From: a virus
DNA length: 64,000 nucleotides
Reading direction: 5' to 3' (one strand)
Virus record (IMG/VR): IMGVR_UViG_3300027749_000083
Location: 1-64,000 of that record
Part shown: positions 37,694 to 46,977 of the stretch, piece after piece
Layout of the letters: each line of letters opens with the position of its first letter
How positions within the stretch are numbered: position 1 is the stretch's first letter
Notes under the pieces: generated by a model
The model's database searches: none
What the model saw: only the letters and a program-made list of their open reading frames with translations
Told to the model about the DNA's origin: nothing
Program-made: the position numbers and the translations under genes

Positions 37694-39100
37694 ATGACTA
37701 ATATCATTACAAGGAATACACCAAAGGGTATTGAGAATGGAATTGCTAATATTCCATCCGCCTTCAATCTTATTAAGTTTGATATAACAAACTCAAAGAA
37801 TGAAGTTAGAGATATTCGTCGAATTGTAGAATCTTTCACTATAACTGAAGAGTTGTTTTCCCCAGTAATAACATTATCGGCAACTATAAAAGATACGATT
37901 AATTTCTTTGAAGATTTTGGTATTAATGGACAAGAAATAATCAATATTGAAATTGAAAAGATTAGTAATAATCCAGAAATCAATTCAGCAACTCCCGTAA
38001 AAAATATTAAGTTGAAATTAACAGTTCTTGAATATCCTAATTATGAAAAGTTAGCATCATCTCCTAATATTCAAAAATATTCTCTTATTGCTATATCGGA
38101 TTTTGCTTATCTATCAGCTCTTACAAAAATATCTCGGTCTATAAAAAACAATGTTCTCACAAACATCTATAATATCTTTAAAGATGATCTTAATGTAAAA
38201 TTACTTGTACCAAAAAAACTTCCAATAACTATGTTTGATGGGATTATCACCATTCAAAGTCCTCTTAGAGCTGCTGAATGGTTAAGATCCAAGCTATTTG
38301 ATTCTGTTGGTTCACCTTTTTTCTTATATAATAGAATTTCAGAAAATATACCAAGATTATCTTCATGGACGGAATTAGTTAATTCTAGCTCATATAGAAA
38401 ATACACATATAAACAAAAGTTGGATAATACAGGAGATTCTCCTGAAGCTTATAAGGATGGGATTCTCCGAATTATTGAAATGCAATCCAACATGAAATTA
38501 AATAAGTTGGAGTTAGCTAAGGCTGGTGCATTTGCAAGTGTAGTCAATGTTACAGATCTTGGTACTAAAACTTGGACTCAACAAATTTTTAATGCTGATA
38601 AAAATCGATCAGTTATTATACCAAATACTCTTGCCACAACCAATGTTATACAAGATCCGTTTAAAACTATATTTAATAAGGGATCTATTACATTATATGC
38701 TCATGATAAAAATTTTAAGCCTATTGCATTATCTGACATGCCTAATGCAAGCATGACTAATTTGGAAGTTAATACAGTTCCAAATCCAGTTTCTCAATTG
38801 AATTCAACTTCTGGACCTTTACTCGCTAATATAGCTAATGCGAAAGCATTTTCTGCAAGAATGAGTTCAGTTACACATGAAGTTACTGTATATGGAGATT
38901 TATATTTAAATCCTGGAAGAAAGATCAATTTAGAAATATATAAAGCTATTAATGTTGAAATATATGATAAAAGTACCCGAAATAGTATAGATCAATTAGA
39001 TGAAAGAATATCAGGTCCATATATAATATCCAATGTAACTCATTCATTTTCTGATGGATATTATACAAGTAAACTAAGAGTTGTAAGTGATAAGCTATGA
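37694..39100 (+). CDS. 27: gp27-like baseplate hub protein
   Basis: A 468-residue protein of hub type: an N-terminal barrel (VESFTITEELFSPVITLSAT), a middle LRAAEWLRSKLFDSVGSPFF, and a C-terminal HEVTVYGDLYLNPGRKINLE. Order and composition fit T4 gp27 (391 residues), the trimer that carries gp5 and the tail tube. The assignment is supported by the next gene being gp5-like, with a 4-bp overlap. Confidence 0.75.
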   Translation: MTNIITRNTPKGIENGIANIPSAFNLIKFDITNSKNEVRDIRRIVESFTITEELFSPVITLSATIKDTINFFEDFGINGQEIINIEIEKISNNPEINSATPVKNIKLKLTVLEYPNYEKLASSPNIQKYSLIAISDFAYLSALTKISRSIKNNVLTNIYNIFKDDLNVKLLVPKKLPITMFDGIITIQSPLRAAEWLRSKLFDSVGSPFFLYNRISENIPRLSSWTELVNSSSYRKYTYKQKLDNTGDSPEAYKDGILRIIEMQSNMKLNKLELAKAGAFASVVNVTDLGTKTWTQQIFNADKNRSVIIPNTLATTNVIQDPFKTIFNKGSITLYAHDKNFKPIALSDMPNASMTNLEVNTVPNPVSQLNSTSGPLLANIANAKAFSARMSSVTHEVTVYGDLYLNPGRKINLEIYKAINVEIYDKSTRNSIDQLDERISGPYIISNVTHSFSDGYYTSKLRVVSDKL

Positions 39101-40116
39101 AAATTTCTCATTGGTTTACAGGTGTTGTCGAAAGTACTAATGATCCTCTTCAGCTAGGACGTGCTCAGGTGAGGTGTATGGGATATCATACACCAGATTT
39201 AACTTTACTTCCCAGTCAAGATTTGCCATGGGCAACTGTAATACTTCCAACAACTTCTGCGAGTATTTGTGGTATTGGCTTGAATCATTCCATGAGTGCA
39301 GGAACATGGGTTTTTGGATTCTTTAGAGATGCTGAATTGCAAGATCCCGTTATTATAGGAACAATTCCCGGAGCATCTTCATCAACTGGATTTAGTGGTA
39401 GACCATCGGCTATTGGATTTCAAGATCCCATGGGAACCTATCCTTTAAGATCGGGACCAGATGCTCCAGCAGGATCTCTTGCATATACTAATGGAAATAA
39501 TCCTGGATTTGCTAATGCTCAACAATCGGCATTATCGAGTTCTGGTATATATAGTCCTACGGGTAAAAATACAACCGCAACTTCTACAACCGGAACTTCT
39601 AACGATCCAGTTCCAGTTGCGACTGGTCCTGCTTCTGCAATAGCAAATGTGGGTTTAACACAAATAGGAGTTGTGGAACCTAATCATGATAATAGAGGAC
39701 CTGGAATTGAAAAATACTGGACTGCAACAAGTTCAGATACTTCTGGTTATGGGCAAGCATGGTGTGCTGCCTTTGTTTGTTGGTGTGTTCAACAAAGTGG
39801 AATTATTGATGAAAAACATAGACCAAAGACAGCATCTGCTTTTGGATTAGAAACAGATTGGGCTGCATCAAATCCAGCTTTAGTACAGATTATTAAAAAT
39901 CCTAGAGAAGCTCAGCCAGGAGATATTGTTATATTTTCATTTTCTCATGCAGCTATTGTAGTAAAACAAACAGAAAAAGGTTTCCAATTAATTCAAGGGA
40001 ATTCAATATCAAATGGAGTTGAAGGTGTTATTCTTAAAGATACAGCAATGAGTAGTGTTAGAAGTCTTCTTCGTATTAAATCTCCCACGAGTTCTTCATC
40101 TTCAATGTTAGTATAG
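39097..40116 (+). CDS. 5: gp5-like spike base with a CHAP peptidoglycan hydrolase domain
   Basis: A 339-residue protein. Residues 1-95 are the gp5 OB fold (WFTGVVESTNDPLQLGRAQV, GTWVFGFFRDAELQDPVIIG). After a low-complexity linker (about 120-180), residues 190-325 form a CHAP domain with the catalytic C223 in QAWCAAFVCW and H284 in SFSHAAIVV. T4 gp5 has a lysozyme domain and a beta helix in one chain. Here the enzyme is a CHAP amidase/endopeptidase and the beta helix is a separate gene. It should digest peptidoglycan during entry. Confidence 0.85.
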   Translation: MKISHWFTGVVESTNDPLQLGRAQVRCMGYHTPDLTLLPSQDLPWATVILPTTSASICGIGLNHSMSAGTWVFGFFRDAELQDPVIIGTIPGASSSTGFSGRPSAIGFQDPMGTYPLRSGPDAPAGSLAYTNGNNPGFANAQQSALSSSGIYSPTGKNTTATSTTGTSNDPVPVATGPASAIANVGLTQIGVVEPNHDNRGPGIEKYWTATSSDTSGYGQAWCAAFVCWCVQQSGIIDEKHRPKTASAFGLETDWAASNPALVQIIKNPREAQPGDIVIFSFSHAAIVVKQTEKGFQLIQGNSISNGVEGVILKDTAMSSVRSLLRIKSPTSSSSSMLV

Positions 40117-40117
40117 T

Positions 40118-40948
40118 ATGGCAACAAATGAATTTCAGTTTACGAATCTATGGAATCCTCCTGTACCCACAGAGGATTCTCAATATACTTTTAATTCTGT
40201 AACTCAAACTAAGGGTGGTCATGTTTTTGAAGTTGATGACACACCTGGACATGAACGAATTGCAGAACATCATAAATCGGGTACATCAAAAACAATTATA
40301 GCCGATGGTACTTCTATCATTGATATCCAAGGTGATTCTTGGATAATGGTTATCAGAGATGGTCATATTCATATTAAAGGAAATGCGCATGTCACAATGG
40401 AACAGAGTGTTAAACTTCATTGTAAGAAGTTAGAGATTGAAACTGAGGAAATGCATACAACAGTTCATGGAGATTATAGTCTTCATGTTGATGGTAATTA
40501 TATTCTTGAGGTTGTAGGAGATGCATCTGAAAAGATTAAAGGTAAACAGATCACGGAAAGTAAAGATTTTACTCATACGGTTCATGGTAAAGTTTCTGAA
40601 ACGGTATCTTCTGGATATACATCTATTATCAAAGGAGATTATAATATGACCTCGACTGGATCGGCTCATATTACTGGAGGGCCTTCTGGAACATCACTTA
40701 ATTCGTCTGGTAAGGTTTCTATTGGAGGATCATTAATTGGAATAGATTCATTATCAACTTGTAATATAACTGCTGTTGGAACTATCACTGCATTAACTCC
40801 AGTATTTTTCGCAAAAACTCCTTCAATACTTGCTCCTAATGCATTTGTAGAATGTCTTGATACTATGAGTACTCTAACCGGACCAGTAACATTATCATCT
40901 CATATTCATCTAACATCTGAAATTCCATCAGCTCCTCCGATTATATGA
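40118..40948 (+). CDS. separate beta-helix central spike (gp5C / VgrG-tip-like)
   Basis: A 276-residue protein. GHERIAEHHKSGTSKTIIAD is the transition into a spike, then regular 8-residue repeats such as HIHIKGNAHVTMEQSV, MHTTVHGDYSLHVDGNYIL and EKIKGKQITESKDFTHTV build an intertwined beta helix like T4 gp5C and VgrG. The C-terminal part (SHIHLTSEIPSAPPII) could bind a PAAR-like tip. In T4 the needle is cut from gp5 by proteolysis; here it is encoded as its own gene one base after the CHAP gene. Confidence 0.8.
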   Translation: MATNEFQFTNLWNPPVPTEDSQYTFNSVTQTKGGHVFEVDDTPGHERIAEHHKSGTSKTIIADGTSIIDIQGDSWIMVIRDGHIHIKGNAHVTMEQSVKLHCKKLEIETEEMHTTVHGDYSLHVDGNYILEVVGDASEKIKGKQITESKDFTHTVHGKVSETVSSGYTSIIKGDYNMTSTGSAHITGGPSGTSLNSSGKVSIGGSLIGIDSLSTCNITAVGTITALTPVFFAKTPSILAPNAFVECLDTMSTLTGPVTLSSHIHLTSEIPSAPPII

Positions 40949-43002
40949 TACATCTTCCAAATTTTCTTTATATAACTCTTACAGATAATCTCAAGACAAC
41001 ATTTGGATCATTTCCAGGAGTTGTTTTAAATACTGTTGGGTATTATACTGATAATTCTGGTCTTGATGATATATACCATCCTGTATCATTGTTATCTATA
41101 ACATATACAGTAACTTACATTTCTAATGATAATACATCAAGTACGACTATTCCCACTAATATAGGAAAATATGATATTCGTGTCGAAGCTTCATTATCAC
41201 CTAATCCTTTGGGTGGGACAAGTCCTATGGTTGGATATTTTACATCCAAATGGGATCCAAGTGATGTCAAAAGGTCAGATGTTGGCATTGTAAATACCTC
41301 AAAGTCTTTATCTATTGATAAAGGTATTGCAACTATTACTTTGAACGATGAAACTTTTATATATAATGGACTTTCTCCGGTCGCAACTATAATTACCAAC
41401 CCACCAAATTTAGATTGTATTGTAACATACAATGGATCTTTAATCGCACCATCTGATCCTGGAACATACCAAGTTTCTGTAATGGTTGTAGATCAGAATT
41501 ATAAATCTACAACTCCTGTGATTGCAACTCATACTATAGCAATGGATACGGGCGCAATAGCAGAACAACTTAATTTTAAAACTGGATTGTTAACTCCAGA
41601 AGGTAAAGCATCTCTTAAAGATCCATCTGGTTTCATTACAGAAACTCTTTTATATCGGTTGGATGTTCCACAGATTAGTGCAATTTCAACTATAGCGTCT
41701 ATTTCTGATTGTGCAAAATCTCTTCCAGAAAAATTAATGGAAGCTGTTGCTGCAAAAGCATTGAGTTTATTATTAGCATATATTCCAGGGCTTGGTATTT
41801 CTAATCTAATTTCACAGATTGTTAATATGATTGAGGAAGCGGAGGCTATAATTGTGTCAATTCAGGATATTAGAAGTAATCCTTTAAGTTTTCTTGACGC
41901 TGTACTAGCTTCATCGGGAGTATATGCGAATATTAATGATCAAATTCATGCTCTTGAAAAACAATTCCCAAATATTCCTGGGATTACTGAAATATTAAAG
42001 GATATTAATAATGTGTGTAACAAACAAGATTACGGTGTGTTTGGACTACCTTCTCCAGGAAGAATCAAATCTAACCCCACATTACAACCCAAGATTGTCA
42101 CTCCCACACCAATGCCGATATTTAATCCAGCATCTAATAATGTCAAGAATTCATATGATACTTTCTTGGAAGGGTTAAGAGGCGCAGTCGCAAAAGATAC
42201 TCCCAAGATGACTGAGTTGAAAAAAATTGAGGAGGGTGGAGATATAACTAAACCTTTCTCCAATTACATGGTGATGATAACGGCTGTGACAACATTAATC
42301 TATTCATATCATGATGATATAAAGATTACAACAGATTCATCAAAAGATGCTATTCTACAACAGAAATATATTGATAATGCATTACGAATAGAGAAATCTC
42401 ATGGAGAATGGTCCGCCGAACTTATGATGGATTTTAATAGACGGATTACACGCGGTAAGTTAGAAATTGGGAAAAATACTAATGTAATTCGAGCATACTT
42501 TATGAAGAATGTTCTAGTACCTACTCGAGGAGTTGAAAATGTTGGATGTACTACTTATGGCCCTGCAAGCGATGATCCTACAACTGCCGCAGAATTAAGA
42601 TCAGGTAAAGTTCAGCTAGAAGGAACTAGAGATGGTGACAGAGGAGCATATGGAATTCTAAGAGACGGTCTAACTATAGCTAGTACTCGTTGGCCAGGTG
42701 GTTCAGTAATAGCCTTAAAAAATCCCGACGGAACTCCATATAATCCAGCAGGTAAAACCACATCTGGCCAATATACAGTAACAGATACTGGAGCATATAC
42801 AGGAACGGGAACTGGTAGCAATACTTATCATCACCCTGATATATTTACTACAAATCATAGATTATATCCAAGTCCAGGAATTGATAAAGTACAGGCCTTT
42901 GTTGTTTCTTTAGGAACTCAAATAAATTCAAATTATAAATCTGCTCACAAATTATATGCTTCTGAAGCTACAGCAACTAACGGAGCAACTACAAATGTTT
43001 AG
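40945..43002 (+). CDS. baseplate-region protein with MBG-like and 3D (MltA-like) domains
   Basis: A 685-residue protein. Residues about 130-195 resemble an MBG-type Ig-like domain (ETFIYNGLSPVATIITNPP, VTYNGS, PSDPGTYQVSVMVVD). Residues about 265-300 are hydrophobic helices (AKALSLLLAYIPGLGI). Residues about 530-640 look like a 3D domain: TTYGPASDD, DGLTIASTRWPGGSVIAL, then VTDTGAY and HPDIFTT, with the Asp residues of the double-psi barrel of MltA-type enzymes. It may be a second tail peptidoglycan hydrolase. The domain calls are mine by motif. Confidence 0.5.
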   Translation: MIHLPNFLYITLTDNLKTTFGSFPGVVLNTVGYYTDNSGLDDIYHPVSLLSITYTVTYISNDNTSSTTIPTNIGKYDIRVEASLSPNPLGGTSPMVGYFTSKWDPSDVKRSDVGIVNTSKSLSIDKGIATITLNDETFIYNGLSPVATIITNPPNLDCIVTYNGSLIAPSDPGTYQVSVMVVDQNYKSTTPVIATHTIAMDTGAIAEQLNFKTGLLTPEGKASLKDPSGFITETLLYRLDVPQISAISTIASISDCAKSLPEKLMEAVAAKALSLLLAYIPGLGISNLISQIVNMIEEAEAIIVSIQDIRSNPLSFLDAVLASSGVYANINDQIHALEKQFPNIPGITEILKDINNVCNKQDYGVFGLPSPGRIKSNPTLQPKIVTPTPMPIFNPASNNVKNSYDTFLEGLRGAVAKDTPKMTELKKIEEGGDITKPFSNYMVMITAVTTLIYSYHDDIKITTDSSKDAILQQKYIDNALRIEKSHGEWSAELMMDFNRRITRGKLEIGKNTNVIRAYFMKNVLVPTRGVENVGCTTYGPASDDPTTAAELRSGKVQLEGTRDGDRGAYGILRDGLTIASTRWPGGSVIALKNPDGTPYNPAGKTTSGQYTVTDTGAYTGTGTGSNTYHHPDIFTTNHRLYPSPGIDKVQAFVVSLGTQINSNYKSAHKLYASEATATNGATTNV

Positions 43003-43020
43003 AAACTCAAAATCTTCTTG

Positions 43021-43028
43021 TATAAATA
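43021..43028 (+). promoter_or_regulatory. T4-like late promoter of gene 25
   Basis: TATAAATA at 43021-43028, 6 bp before the ATG at 43035, in a 32-bp intergenic gap. Confidence 0.6.
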
Positions 43029-43034
43029 TAATAT

Positions 43035-43466
43035 ATGAGTAGGATTTTATCGGATTACAGTGATGGACGCGCAAGTGTCGTATCACGTAATTTTCTTTAT
43101 AGTGATATGGATCCAAGCTTTACTATACATCCAGTATATAATGATATTCTTCCTATTATTGATCTCGATGCAATTAGATCATCTATACGAAATTTAGTAT
43201 TAACTAATCATCATGAAAGACCATTTCAAGCTCAATTAGGATCTGGTCTTAGATCTTTATTATTTGAAAATGCTAATCCATTTACAGCATTCGCCTTAAA
43301 AGATGCTATTGAAAATCTCATAAAAAAATATGAACCTAGAGTATCCGAAATAACTGTCCAAGTTATAGATAATTCTATTAGAAATGCATATCAAGTCACT
43401 GTAACATTTTTAACATCCTATGATGTGGTTGCAGATGTAACATTTTACCTCAACAGAATCAGATAA
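43035..43466 (+). CDS. 25: gp25-like baseplate wedge protein
   Basis: A 143-residue protein: FTIHPVYNDILPIIDLDAIR, SIRNLVLTNHHERPFQAQLG, then ALKDAIENLIKKYEPRVSEI. This is the gp25 (lysozyme-like fold, non-enzymatic) family present in all contractile injection systems, which anchors the first sheath layer. Usual length (T4 gp25 is 132). Followed one base later by gene 6. Confidence 0.92.
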   Translation: MSRILSDYSDGRASVVSRNFLYSDMDPSFTIHPVYNDILPIIDLDAIRSSIRNLVLTNHHERPFQAQLGSGLRSLLFENANPFTAFALKDAIENLIKKYEPRVSEITVQVIDNSIRNAYQVTVTFLTSYDVVADVTFYLNRIR

Positions 43467-45365
43467 ATGGCAAATCCAAGTCAAAGAATCAATGTAACAG
43501 AATTAGATTTCGATCAGATTAAGATGAATCTAATCGCATATTTTACTGCGTCGGATTCTCCGTTCAAAGATTGGAATTATTCTGGATCCGGTTTAAATAC
43601 TTTGATAGATTTGCTTTCTCATAATACTCATTATAATGCTGTACTTGCTCATATGGCAGTCAACGAAAGTTTTATTGATTCTGCCCAACTTAGACAAAAC
43701 GTAGTATCTTGTGCAAAGCTTATAGGTTATACCCCAAATAGTTATACTGCCGCTAAAGCTACAATCAATATATCTCGTAATTATTCCGCAGATATAGATT
43801 CATCTACAACAATTATTGTTCCAGCATATACAATTTTTAATACATATATCAATAAAGTTTCATATGAATTTGTGAATCTTGACGATGTCGTTTTAACATT
43901 AAATAATGGTGTATATTCGGGAATTGCTAATATATATCAGGGAGCTTTAATTACTACTAATATTCAGATTAATAATCTTCAAAATAATAATCAATATATA
44001 ATTAATGATAAGAATATTGATATTTCTACTCTTAAAGTACTAGTATATCCTACGGGAGCAGGTTTGTTTGATGTATATAATAGGTTTGAGCAAGTTGCTA
44101 ATATAGATGGTTCTTCTCAGATATACTTTATCTCTGAAAATTATAATGGAAATTATTTTATTAGTTTTGGTAATGGTACAACCTTTGGAAAAGTTCCAGA
44201 TAACCTCGGTGTATTACAATTGAGTTATCTTGTCACTGAAGGTCCTATTGTAAATGGAGCCGGATATGGTACAGGATTTACCATGAATTTGATTTCAGAT
44301 TTAAAGAATGCTCCACAATATAACGTAACAGCTGCAACTGATACTAATGGAAACAGTTTATTCGCAACAGGAGGTTCATATAATGAAAGTATCAGTAGTA
44401 TCAAGTTTAATGCTCCTTTAAATTTTATTGCTCAAAATCGGGCCGTCACTGCAGATGATTATAAAGCTATCATTAAGAGAGATTTTCCGACTGCTCAAAC
44501 TATTGCAGTATGGGGTGGAGAAGAAAATAATCCTCCTTATTATGGTCAGGTATTCATATCTATTGCAAAATCTAATGTACGTTCTGGTGTATTATCTCAA
44601 TTGACTGATGAGGATAGATCACAAGTACTCAATATTCTATCTGGTAAGAAAGTACTTTCAATTCTACCTCAAATTATAAATTATGATTATGTTGATATTA
44701 TTCTCGATGTGATGTTTAAATATAACAAAAATCAAACAACACTATCGGCAATACAAATGGAAAGTGCTGTTAAACAAACAGTCATTGATTTTAATTCTCA
44801 ATATCTCCGATCATTTGATGGTGTATTTCGTCATTCTTTATTATCAAAAACTATTGATACTAGTTCTCCAGCTATTCTTAATTCATTGGTTCGGGTTTAT
44901 GTTTCAAAAACATTTACTATTGTTGCAGGATCTCCTACTATTCTCACCTTGAAATATGGGATGCAACTTAATCCAGAAAATGATGTGGTTATTATAAAGT
45001 CTTCTGGATGGACATATAAAGGTGTTACATATTATCTTGGAGATATTCTAAATCCAAGCAATTCCAATAAACGAATCATTTACAGTTATAGTATTGCATC
45101 AGATGGAACTCAACTTGTATATAACAACAACGTAGGTTCCATTGATATTACGGCGGGAATCGTTGAACTTGATTATTTGGATGCAGATATTGACACAACT
45201 GTTTATCTTGATCTTATTCCTGCATCAAATGATATTGCATCTGCTCGTAATAAACTAATTCAAATTAATACAGATAGAATATCTGTATATGGAGAAGTTG
45301 ATGCCATTGTGGTTGGAGGTATCAGTCAATCCATCAATTATAACACATTTAAACGAGATCGGTAA
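43467..45365 (+). CDS. 6: gp6-like baseplate wedge protein
   Basis: A 632-residue protein, near T4 gp6 (660). TELDFDQIKMNLIAYFTASD, GSGLNTLIDLLSHNTHYNAV, SFIDSAQLRQNVVSCAKLIG and a later AQNRAVTADDYKAIIKRDFP are the characteristic baseplate_J/gp6 segments. It forms the ring of inter-wedge contacts. Order 25-6 is as in T4-like phages. Confidence 0.92.
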   Translation: MANPSQRINVTELDFDQIKMNLIAYFTASDSPFKDWNYSGSGLNTLIDLLSHNTHYNAVLAHMAVNESFIDSAQLRQNVVSCAKLIGYTPNSYTAAKATINISRNYSADIDSSTTIIVPAYTIFNTYINKVSYEFVNLDDVVLTLNNGVYSGIANIYQGALITTNIQINNLQNNNQYIINDKNIDISTLKVLVYPTGAGLFDVYNRFEQVANIDGSSQIYFISENYNGNYFISFGNGTTFGKVPDNLGVLQLSYLVTEGPIVNGAGYGTGFTMNLISDLKNAPQYNVTAATDTNGNSLFATGGSYNESISSIKFNAPLNFIAQNRAVTADDYKAIIKRDFPTAQTIAVWGGEENNPPYYGQVFISIAKSNVRSGVLSQLTDEDRSQVLNILSGKKVLSILPQIINYDYVDIILDVMFKYNKNQTTLSAIQMESAVKQTVIDFNSQYLRSFDGVFRHSLLSKTIDTSSPAILNSLVRVYVSKTFTIVAGSPTILTLKYGMQLNPENDVVIIKSSGWTYKGVTYYLGDILNPSNSNKRIIYSYSIASDGTQLVYNNNVGSIDITAGIVELDYLDADIDTTVYLDLIPASNDIASARNKLIQINTDRISVYGEVDAIVVGGISQSINYNTFKRDR

Positions 45366-45368
45366 TAA

Positions 45369-46976
45369 ATGATTTTAAGTGTAGCAAATTCAGCGGCTCC
45401 TAGAAATATAGAATCCAGAAAAGTTTCGGGTCTGTATCCAGAGAATCTTCGAGAATCTTCATCCACTCTTATTAGTTTCATTGAAAGATATTATGAACAT
45501 ATCAATTCCGTAGGATTACCTTCATATGAAATATCAAATATTACTTCCGATAAAGATATTGATATAGCATCTGACAAGTATTTGACAAGTATTCAAAGTT
45601 TAATTGCTCGAACAATACCTAATACTTCATCTTTAAGTAAAGTTACTCTGTATAAAATAGTTCTGCAATATTATAATACCCGAGGATCAGATGATTCTAT
45701 ATATGCATTCTTTAAATTATTCTATGATGAAACTGTAAGCATATTTTATCCTAGAGATTATCTATTCGATTTATCAGCTGGTTCTGGTCAATGGGGTAGC
45801 ATTCAGGATCTTACTCATGCAAATCTTTGTTTGACTAATCCGAATAAAGAAACAATGGTAGTATCTTCAGATTCGCCAATCGGGCCCAATGGAGAACTTA
45901 CTGTATATCTAAAATACTTTCGTGATAATGTATGGTCATATGAAGCCAAGAATCCTGAATTATATAATATCCCATTCATTGAAAGATATGAATCAATTTA
46001 TTACGATTATTATACAAAGGTTCGTGGTTGGATATTTACATATGATAATTTACAAAATATAACAATAATAGATGCAGCCTGGCCAGATGAAGCTGTTTGG
46101 GGAAATGTGGTTGATGCCTTAGTATATAACGATTCAGATGTTGTATATAAATCTATAGATAATTTGAGACCATTCAAATATCAACATGGGTTTAGTATTC
46201 ATGCTGAGTCTATTCCTGGGAGTAGTTATGGCGATATCATCTATGATACAAATCATTTGAACCTATATTCAATTATAGCATTGAATCCTACCGTTTGGTC
46301 TTTGGCTAATGACACAAAGAAATTATGGAAATATTCAAATCATAAATCATTTGCATCAGATAATTACAAATTACATGATGGTCATTATTGGCAGAAATAT
46401 TCATATTCAATTAAGTCTTCCTATAGTAGTGATGTATGGATTAATGATTATTTAAGATTAGTGCATCCTGCGGGATTAAAATTATTTACAGCCGTACTTC
46501 TACAATTATTGGCAAAAAGTGAATGGTATAATTATATTGATTATAATCTATTCAAAAATAATGCAGATTTTTTGAGTTATAAATTACTTCAACCTCCAGT
46601 TATTGGTTATCATTCTCCAAAATATCAACCAGGTCGAATTAATCTTGGCGCCATAATTTACACAATTCTATCTAAAGCTTTAATAGATCCTACATTAGAT
46701 CAATCTTTAATTAGAATGATTTTAATGACATTAGGCTTATTGAAATTATGTGATAATAGTAGAGATTCAATTGTGCGAGAGAATTATCAATCATGGGCAA
46801 GAAGCTTAGATAGTACTCAATTATGTGCAGGATATGGAGATATGACTATTGCTCAAGCGATGGAACCATATAGCAATATAAATGTCTGCAAATTTAGCAA
46901 TATATCTTGTTATGTTAATATCATACAACATAATGAAGTAACTTCATTCTTCTTAAGTACAGTAACAAATTTATAA
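45369..46976 (+). CDS. baseplate wedge-associated protein of T4-like aquatic phages (gp7 slot)
   Basis: A 535-residue protein. The N-terminal LRESSSTLISFIERYYEHIN and LYKIVLQYYNTRGSDDSIYA with FFKLFYDETVSIFYPRDYL is a module conserved in T4-like cyanophages at the gene 7 position. The rest is aromatic and asparagine-rich, including WSYEAKNPELYNIPF. T4 gp7 is twice as long (1032), so this may be a reduced functional equivalent. The role is inferred from position. Confidence 0.65.
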   Translation: MILSVANSAAPRNIESRKVSGLYPENLRESSSTLISFIERYYEHINSVGLPSYEISNITSDKDIDIASDKYLTSIQSLIARTIPNTSSLSKVTLYKIVLQYYNTRGSDDSIYAFFKLFYDETVSIFYPRDYLFDLSAGSGQWGSIQDLTHANLCLTNPNKETMVVSSDSPIGPNGELTVYLKYFRDNVWSYEAKNPELYNIPFIERYESIYYDYYTKVRGWIFTYDNLQNITIIDAAWPDEAVWGNVVDALVYNDSDVVYKSIDNLRPFKYQHGFSIHAESIPGSSYGDIIYDTNHLNLYSIIALNPTVWSLANDTKKLWKYSNHKSFASDNYKLHDGHYWQKYSYSIKSSYSSDVWINDYLRLVHPAGLKLFTAVLLQLLAKSEWYNYIDYNLFKNNADFLSYKLLQPPVIGYHSPKYQPGRINLGAIIYTILSKALIDPTLDQSLIRMILMTLGLLKLCDNSRDSIVRENYQSWARSLDSTQLCAGYGDMTIAQAMEPYSNINVCKFSNISCYVNIIQHNEVTSFFLSTVTNL

Positions 46977-46977
46977 T

